Below, one piece after another: positions 56,781-64,000 of a stretch of DNA of 64,000 nt. The notes under the pieces were generated by a model. The model did no database searches, was not told the DNA's origin, and was given only the letters and a program-made list of their open reading frames with translations. The DNA comes from Siderastrea siderea (taxonomy: Eukaryota; Cnidaria; Anthozoa; Scleractinia; Rhizangiidae). The stretch covers positions 36,310,686 through 36,374,685 of the forward strand of contig OZ034968.1 of the NCBI GenBank assembly GCA_964030785.1, in the 5' to 3' direction. A program made the position numbers and the translations under genes. Numbering within the stretch: position 1 is the first letter of the stretch; every line of letters starts with the position of its first letter.

Positions 56781-57661
56781 ATGTTCTACAATTCGGGATT
56801 TGGCGTGAAGCGAATTCCTTGGCCGATCCATCTTTGCAAGATTGTTTCTGACCTTGTGCAGTTAGAGTCCAGGGTTCCTGCCACCGTACAGAAATACAGA
56901 TCTGGTTGGTTGAAGCGGCGTGGCTGGGCAGCTTCAAGGATCGGCGTTCAAGTTATTCCGGCAAAACCTCTGCATATTGCGCTTTTTATTAGTGGGCTTA
57001 CTAAAATTTCAGTTAGGAATAATACGGGGATATCTCCAATAGAGTCTGTCGTTTACAGTATTCAATGAAGTCATAATCTAGCTGGGATAGAAGAATACCC
57101 TACTAGTCACCCCCTTGTTAAGTCATCCTCCTTTAGAGGGTACAAGAAGGCATCTTGTATGGACGAGATTCGTCATATGTAAGTTAAGCGGATGTCTCTA
57201 TTTGCAGAGAATACATGTCAGTTTTCATCCCTAAACACAAAAATGATCAGTATAGGGAAGGACATACGTCCTTAATAGCCAGGTTTCATAAGTCTACTTG
57301 CCCAGTGGCTATTACCGAGAGGTTACTCAAGCTTCTTCCTTCATCTAGTGAGTCATCTGACCCCCTCGTTAGACGAATTGTTAAATCTTAGTCCAAGGAG
57401 TATTTTCATGCAACTAAAGGAGTTTGGTATACCACGCTTAGGGAGGAGTTTAGGAAATATGTTAGACCATTTTTAGATGACATTGCTAATTATGGCACAC
57501 ATAGTATCAAGTCCGGTGCCGCGTCGAATCCTGCTTCCAGGAGTGTTTCTGGTGATCTTCTGGACAGGCATGCCGGCTGGAAGTGTGCCTCTACTAAAAG
57601 CCGTTTTATTAAGCACTCTGTTGGTGATCACTTAAAAGTTGCTAAATCTACTCCTCTTTAG
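56781..57661 (+). pseudogene. Tyrosine recombinase remnant of the DIRS element
   Basis: An open part (56781-57068) has VPATVQKYRSGWLKRRGWAA, an N-terminal core-binding-like segment. After stops and frameshifts the C-terminus is recognisable: SGAASNPASRSVSGDLLDRH, then AGWKCASTKSRFIKHSVG and LKVAKSTPL with TAG at 57659-57661. Such enzymes insert the circular DIRS intermediate. The catalytic Arg-His-Arg-Tyr set cannot be followed through the broken frames. Confidence 0.65.
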
Positions 57662-57719
57662 TTTTCGCTCTTACCGTTTGTTTACAGTATATTACTTAAT
57701 CAGCAGTCTTGGCGGGGGA

Positions 57720-57752
57720 CTTAAGTCGTGCCTGCCCCCCCCCCCCCCCACC
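57720..57752. repeat. Poly-C run
   Basis: CCCCCCCCCCCCC just after the recombinase remnant, within the 3' non-coding region of the DIRS element. Confidence 0.8.
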
Positions 57753-58080
57753 CAGATTTCCTATCCGTTTTTGCCACAGGGATTGTTAGGGTAGGTTTTT
57801 TCTGGCCACCCTGGCACGGCTTACTCTAGTTTGTATTTTCTCATTTTGTTGAATAATAATAATAACTTTATTTATGTTTCTTGTAATGAAGTTTCTTGGA
57901 ATGCTTTAATAAAGTGGTGTTATGGCGTTACTCCCAGAACATAATCCAATATTCTCAGTGAATTGCTGTATTTTTGTTCCTGCTCTAAGTTAGTGCAGAA
58001 TAGAGGAAACCAAGCGAACTGAAAAATAAATACTCAAAGCTATTGCAACCGACAAACAATAAATTTCACAGGGAGCAATA

Positions 58081-58327
58081 TACCGTATTTCCTCAAACAG
58101 TAGTCGTCCCTTGATTAATCGCCGCCCTCGAATAATTGCTCCCCCTCCCCTCCACTTTGGTGGAAATCTATGAAAGTTACTTGATGTAGGAGAAAAAAAC
58201 AAGATATTTAGGGTGTGACTTCCAGCGAGCAATATCTGAAATAATCGCCCTCCACCTCGATTAATCGCCCCTTTCGGTGCGAAAAAAGTTAATAATCGCC
58301 CCTGTTGTTATTTGAGGGAATACGGTA
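58081..58327. mobile_element. 247-bp inverted-repeat element, TACCGTATTT ends
   Basis: It starts TACCGTATTTCCTCAAACAG and ends with the reverse complement of TACCGTATTCCCTCAAATAA. Internal AATCGCC and ATAATCGCCC motifs recur toward both ends. It shares terminal style with the 14968 element. It directly follows the DIRS element. Confidence 0.75.
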
Positions 58328-58329
58328 TT

Positions 58330-61300
58330 CATCCGTGGTAGTTACTCGGTCCGTATACCTTCAAGGCCAAGGACTAAGGTTAACACACGTTTAAGTTCAC
58401 AGAGCATTTGACAAATGATTTCTGTCACCGTGCTCTCCAGAGAGATGGATTTGCCTTCAAAAATCAGGGCAAGGGGAACGTGAAATAAAACAAAGAGATT
58501 GGTGCTCTGACAAGCAGTGCAATATAAAACCAGTGCGCAAAACGTCGACGTAATAAATAAAATCGCAGTGACGTGAAAAATGAGTCTTAGGCAGTCTATA
58601 ATTTTTCCAGTAGCTCGTAGGAATGAGTACTAGGTCTGAGATAAGTTTATTTGGATAGTATGATAAACAAACAAACAAACACGACCATTCAAACAGTACT
58701 GTTGTTCTTCGTTAGTTGTAAGGATCCAAAATTCAGTATGAGATTCTTTTGGGTTTCACTTGGTCCAGTGGCTTTTGGGGTTTCGCTTCAAGCCCAGGGG
58801 ATTTTTTTGGGTTATAATTTATGTCTCCATTTGCACTTTTTGTATATCTTTGCCTTATCTACTTCCCCGTCACTTAAAATCCAGGTTACTCTCCCCATCC
58901 CCCGCCCCCTTTACCCGCGGGCGCTTGAGTATCTGTGCTAACTTTGGTTTTTATTTACGTGACAGAAAGTTTGCTCATAGTTTTGTAGATTCAGTGTTCT
59001 CGCGACTAGCTTGAATTACATCTACTCAGTTTCTTTTTCACCAGAATCTCTCACAAGGCAAATTAATTTAAGAAGGCTAATAGACAAGAGACGTCTCGTT
59101 TTTCTTTGAGTGAGCTTTAATCTTGATATCTGCACGCTTTGCTGACTACTAACAAACTAACTTCAAGTACCTAAAACCTGCGCTTAGCTAAGCAAAGATC
59201 CCCGCAACGCGTTGTGATTAGCTAAAATTCCTGGTCTTTTCAAGTGTCCTTAAACTGAAAGACGCGACAGTTTCTTCTAGGTCCGCTAAAAGCAATCCTA
59301 AGACAATTTTTAAATTGACGGTTGATCGACAAGTAGATAAAATAGACTAAAACTGTTAATGCTCCAAACACCAATCACGACGGTTACTGGACTTCAAGGG
59401 CAATACCTTACCGAGATGTCGCTGACAAATTACAAAAAAGCAAAGACTCGCAAGAGGTCCACGTCAACTAATTAAAGTAATCAAGCAAACTGATTGAACG
59501 TGTTCCGTTGGCCATTAATAAAATGAAACCAAGTTGTCTCACAGTCCATATGGACAACTTGGCCATGCAAAATATCTCTCAAAACCTGTAGAAAGTTGTG
59601 ACGCTTAATATACCGACTCTAACCAAAACAGTCCACCGGGTAGTCACGTTATCAGAGCACGCAGAACTTTTTACACAAAAGCTACGATATTTATTTTAAT
59701 CTGGTTCGATAGAAGAATAGCTTTTTACGTCTTCAGAGTAAAAGAAATTAGTTAACTACACCTCACGCAATGTAAAAACAGAGGGAACTTTCCAAGCTGT
59801 GTACGCACGTTTTCTGAACTATCGCTAAAACGTACCAGCATGTCAGTTGTACTTTTCGACACGCGCGTGTTGCTTGGTGACTCTGCCGTGAACTCGTTGA
59901 GTCTCCTTACATAATAAAGTCCAACATCACTCTTAAAATGCAAAAGGGAAGCAAAACACTCGAAAGTATGAAAATGTTCGTGAGGTAAAAAGTGCAAAAT
60001 CATATTATAAAACCATGAGCTTACGAGTCTTAAAATTGCTATATCGCGCAGACGTTTTAAGTGTTCAGTTTGCGTTTATCAGTATATTTCATATGATATC
60101 CACTTCCCTTTTATGTCTGTTTGGAAACTGCTAAATGTGTAATTTTCAGTTTCTTTGCTGCATGCAGTTAAATTACACACCAATGACATGTAATCAATGA
60201 ATTAAATTTCTTATGTTAGTTATCGTTTGCATTCAAGTATCTCCACAAATTGAGGAGAAATTGAATTGGTATCGAACTAGAATTCAATTAGTGACTACCT
60301 GCTTATTCTCCATGTGACCCTACCACCGTAAGCGGTCTGAGAGTGGCTGCCCAACGCATGCGCGCTAACGGGACGTTTCGCTGTAATTTTGTATGAATAC
60401 AATAACTGATATACTCCAGGTATGTATGTATAGATAATTATGGTCTAGAAGTGCTCTGTGGAATGCTGAATGAAAACGCATTTGCTCAATGTTCATGCTC
60501 AGGTCAGCTGCATGTCAAATGAATATTTGTTATACTTATCAACTACTATACTATGCAGCTACTCCCTATCTGATTCTCGCGATACGAATAGCCTCTGCTT
60601 ACTGCAAGGAACCTATCAACTAGCTGTACTACACTAATATAGTGTACTTTTCAACAAGAAACTAGATAATTCTGCTTTCATCAGTATATTACAAAAATGG
60701 CATGTAGCATTGTTTTTACCCCCCCAACTACGTAGGTAAGACTCCACGCTAATCCTGTTTTTTTTTTCAAAGTCGTAGTTCTTTACACGCCCCTTACTCA
60801 GGAAAGTGAAGCTGTTATTCCTCTCTTACAATATTCCCTATTTTTATGTCGCGTTTTTACATGGTTTTCACTGCCTTTTATCAGGAATTAATATGACAGC
60901 GACAACAGAAATGAATTAATAAATCACATGGAAATGTTTCTAGGATATTATGGGTTATTTCGAAAATTCTTTGAAATGTCACCCTTATTTTTAGCCGGGT
61001 GTAAACCATTTAAAGAGGAATCGTTGAAAAAAACGTTGAACAATTGTGGCTTGTTACGTCCTCTCCTGGCTTGACAATTGAGCGTCTGAAAATAAAAAAG
61101 AAGGTAAAACAATTCAATAAGTAAACCGAGAAATGATGTGATGTGATTGACATAAATCATTGTACTCGTTAGTCTGTGTACGGTTTCCGTCAACACTGAG
61201 ATTTTTAATGACAGTGGGTTTCATTGCTAGGTGAAGCAGGTGAAATAGAGTGTGTTGTCTTAAAATCGTGTAGAGAAGTATGGGGAAAAACACCTTAAAG

Positions 61301-61765
61301 GCGACAACAGTTTACAACAAGGTACCCCAACATAGAAAATCTATACAACAGCATTTTTCAATTACACTTAAGGTACAAATCGTAGTAACTTCCCTTACTA
61401 CCCTTCACAATGTAGTTTTTCACGTTGACGAGTTGTCGTCTATTGACCTAGCTTATACTGTATGTGTGTTGGGGAAGGGGACGAAGAAAGTATTCTTCAG
61501 CAAACTTGTGATTTACAAGTCCTTCTTTTCACAGTGTGTATCCTTTGTTTCATTTTCGTGTTTTCTTTGCTGCTTTACTTTTGAGCACGTTAGTTAAAAT
61601 TGTGTTTGAGGACAACTGCACATACAGCTTACGAGAAAGACGCTATTCGTCAACCAAGGTAAGACCTCTCCCTCAACCAACACCGCTCTTTTGTAGATTG
61701 AAGGTCACATTTTTCTTTAAAGTGCTATGTGGTGCTATGCCATTGATTAAATTTCAAAGAATATT
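58330..61765. other. No recognised gene
   Basis: Short frames only. One hydrophobic stretch at 61536-61661 (FHFRVFFAALLLSTLVKIVF) is followed by a good AAG|GTAAGA donor. It could be a lone exon with a signal or membrane segment, but no partner exon was found. A (CAAA)n tract sits at 58661-58680. This is the downstream side of the TPR-CHAT gene. Confidence 0.4.
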
Positions 61766-64000
61766 CTACTTACTATTCTCGGAATCTTGGTTTTCAAATT
61801 CAAGCCAGACGTCATCCCCAATCAGTACAAATGGAGCCCAGTACTTTGCGGTAGAGAACTTCTCTGAATCGCGAAGAGTTTTCATGGCCTGGTGAAGAGC
61901 CACACTGCTGCTTTCTCCATCTTTGAGGTGTTGATAAAAACTCTTCATAAACTCGAAGGTTGCCTCGTCAGAAATTGCCCAGAGTGACGCTAGAACAGAA
62001 CGAGCACCGGCAGCCAAGAAAGCCCGAGCAATACCGACCACACCCTCCGAATTCACCTCCCCGCCACCACTGTGGCAACAACTGAGCACAACAAGCCTTG
62101 CACGCAAACCAGCTGCTAGCACATCAGACATTCTAAGAATGTAGTCCTCTTCTTTAGGAATCTTGATCTTTAATCTTGGTATTCGATCTGGATTATTTTC
62201 CCACCCCTGATTTGGAGCCAAGGCTATTTCACCAGTTTCCTTTCGCCCATGTGCCGCAATATGAACTAAGGAAACTGACGTCATTTGTTCCAGCACCTTC
62301 TATCCACTTCCATTTTAGCGCGTGGCAACTGACGGTACTTAGGCTTTATTTCCCAGATTCCTTCTTTGATAACTTTCTCCAGACACGGATCTCCGACGAG
62401 GAGGGCCCCACCTTTTCTGTGGTAGTCCTCAGGGGAATCCATGATCAGTTTTAAACTGGTGAGCGACGGCACAGTGTGGATTCTTATAGATTCGCTCAAA
62501 GCAGAAAATGGAGCTAAACACAATGGACCATCTGGGACAATGATCAACTCGTCACCTTGACACAAGTCTGAAATGGGGCCAATAATTGCATCATGTAACT
62601 GATGTAAGGAGTCTGTGGTGCACTGACAAGTCTTTGCTGGTTCCTCCTCGCTTCCTCTCTTGGACGAGGAGTCATCAGTGAGCTCATCTAGCGAACGATC
62701 CTCGCATCTAACACCAACACCAGCTCCAATTTCTTTCAAAGTAGTTTCCAACAAGAATGTAATAGAATCGTCTTTCCTTTGTCTCCCTTCTATCTCTATT
62801 TCTACCAGTCGAAGCTCAACCTTGTTATCCCTATTGATAATCCAGAAGGTGATCATGTTGCCAGCAAGTCCTAAAAACACTATTTGTTTGTTTTTAGAGA
62901 GCACGTTTGAGATGTGAGAAATTGTTTCTTTAGGTTCAAATGACGCTAACGGAAGTGCTGTTAAGCCATATCGTATTTTCAAGTCATCGACCAAAGCCTG
63001 TGCACGACCTCGCTCAGCAGCGCACAAAGCCTCAACAGTAAGGTCAAGTAATAACAGAGTCTGCCACAAACCATCGTAAGAAAAACGACAAAGGTCCCGA
63101 AAACGTATTTTCAGGGCATCTTCAGACTTAACACTAGCCCTCACGATATCGAAAACCTTTACGCTGGATTGGTAACATTCCTTGGCTTCTTGGAATTTTC
63201 CTAGGCTGATATAAACTGTGCCGAGACTTCCATAGGCCGTTCCTTCTCCGTACCTATCGCCCACTTCTTTAACTATTGATAGGCATTTACTGCTGTACTG
63301 TATGGCTTCTTGGAATTTTCCTAGTTTATAATAAGCGTCGCCGAGACTTCCATAGGCCGTTCCTTCTGTGGCCCTATCGCCCACTTCTTTGACTATTGAT
63401 AGGCATTTATTGTTGTACTCTATGGCTTCTTCTAATTTTCCTAGGCTGCAATAAGCGTTGCCGAGATGGCCATAGGCCTTTCCTTCTCCGGCCCTATGGC
63501 CCACTTCTTTGACTATTGATAGGCCTTTATTGTAGTACTCTATGGCTTCTTCTAATTTTCCTAGGCTGCAATAAGCGTTGCCGAGATTGTTATAGGCCTT
63601 TCCTTCTCCGATCCTATCGCCCACTTCTTTGAATATTGATAGGCATTTTCTGCTGTACTGTATGGCTTCTTGGAATTTTCCTAGGCTGCAATAAGCGTTG
63701 CCGAGATTTCCATAGGCCGTTCCTTCTGTGGCCCTATCGCCCACTTCTTTGACTATTGATAGGCATTTATTGTAGTACTCTATGGCTTCTTGGAAATTTC
63801 CTAGGCCTTTATAAGCGCAGCCGAGATTTCCATAGGCTGTTCCTTCTCCGGCCCTATCGCCCACTTCTTTGACTATTGATAGGTATTTATTGTGGTACTG
63901 TATGGCTTCTTGGAAATTTCCTAGGCGGTGATAAGCGTTGCCGAGATTTCCATAGGCCGTTCCTTCTGTGGCCCTATCGCCCACTTCTTTGACTATTGAT
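61766..64000 (-). pseudogene. TPR-CHAT protein gene (TTC28-like), frameshifted, 5' part outside the window
   Basis: The minus strand is open from the right edge to a stop at 62281-62283, then continues in another frame from about 62305 to 61766. Seven 40-residue TPR units of the form VGDRATEGTAYGNLGNAY, then LGKFQEAIQY and KCLSIVKE are visible (120-bp tandem units, about 63150-64000), with more expected beyond the edge. A linker with AERGRAQALVDDLK follows, then the CHAT domain: DELIIVPDGPLCLAPFSALS, GGALLVGDPCLEK, and in the second frame [10 protein letters not shown] (catalytic His) and [13 protein letters not shown] (catalytic Cys), ending [13 protein letters not shown] is a caspase-related peptidase fold; TPRs provide protein binding. 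At the frame change a short segment found in relatives appears missing. Coral genomes hold many intronless relatives, so a recent pseudogene or a sequencing indel are both possible. Confidence 0.85.
63150..64000 (-). repeat. 120-bp tandem coding repeat (TPR units)
   Basis: On the plus strand each unit contains GGCTTCTTGGAATTTTCCTA, then TTGCCGAGATTTCCATAGGC and CCCACTTCTTTGACTATTGA. Units are highly similar at the DNA level, including synonymous positions, suggesting recent unit duplication or homogenisation. Confidence 0.92.

Larger units (their letters stand above)
54261..57998 (+). mobile_element. Rearranged DIRS-type (tyrosine recombinase) retroelement
   Basis: The order is A1 (54261-54452), gag-like fragment, B1 (55165-55244), A2 (55245-55443), pol-like fragment with tyrosine recombinase remnants, then B2 (57920-57998). 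A copies start AATATCAAAATATCTGCGGT; B copies start TTATGGCGTTACTC and end TTAGTGCAG. Split direct repeats are a known trait of Ngaro/PAT-type members, but there B1-A2-B2 normally lie together at the 3' end. Here the gag half and pol half are separated by B1-A2. Frameshifts and internal deletions show it is inactive. Confidence 0.8.

Noticed and set aside
61536..61661. Hydrophobic plus-strand segment followed by a good splice donor
   Set aside because: No partner exon, no in-frame ATG context and no recognised family; left as a note in the gap entry.

Overview
The window looks like nuclear DNA of an anthozoan cnidarian, most likely a reef-building coral or a close hexacorallian. It is AT-rich. 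Its genes have many short exons with standard GT-AG introns, or are intronless receptor genes. The rest is dense with metazoan mobile DNA: a Penelope-like element with a GIY-YIG nuclease, a DIRS-type tyrosine-recombinase retroelement, a LINE remnant, tRNA-derived SINE-like units and many small inverted-repeat elements. The host assignment is inferred from gene content; nothing in the sequence names the species.

Layout. 1-2.6 kb: a 5'-truncated Penelope-like element. 2.7-3.45 kb: a tandem array of tRNA-like SINE units bordered by TA microsatellites. 3.7-18.7 kb (+): a 20-exon adhesion GPCR gene whose visible ectodomain begins with a chitin-binding (peritrophin-A, CBM14) module, followed by a Ser/Thr/Pro-rich stalk, GAIN domain, GPS cleavage site, seven membrane segments and a basic tail. 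Its 5' end is not identified. 20-21.3 kb (-): a decayed LINE reverse transcriptase. 23.1-24.2 kb (-): an intronless class A peptide-type GPCR. 24-46 kb: mostly gene-poor, made of inverted duplications and nested elements. 46.7-47.8 kb (-): a second intronless class A GPCR, a close paralogue of the first. 42.5-50.4 kb (+): a weak set of possible exons around that receptor. 54.3-58.0 kb: a rearranged DIRS element. 61.8-64.0 kb (-): the 3' part of a TPR-CHAT gene, apparently frameshifted, running off the right edge.

The most distinctive feature is a group of non-autonomous elements bounded by 9-bp target-site duplications, readable by eye. Three share the terminal consensus TANMCTGCKAKCAG: 177 bp at 8136, 1,400 bp at 30619, and only 40 bp at 31205. 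The 40-bp insertion sits inside the 1,400-bp element. A 71-bp element at 53527, a 3.5-kb long-TIR element at 38158 and a 590-bp minisatellite-bearing element nested in the latter also have 9-bp duplications. This points to Mutator/Foldback-like DNA transposition, with the transposase not in this window.

The clear host genes are all sensing or signalling genes (one adhesion GPCR, two paralogous peptide GPCRs, one TPR-CHAT protein). They sit in different orientations and there is no sign of co-transcription.
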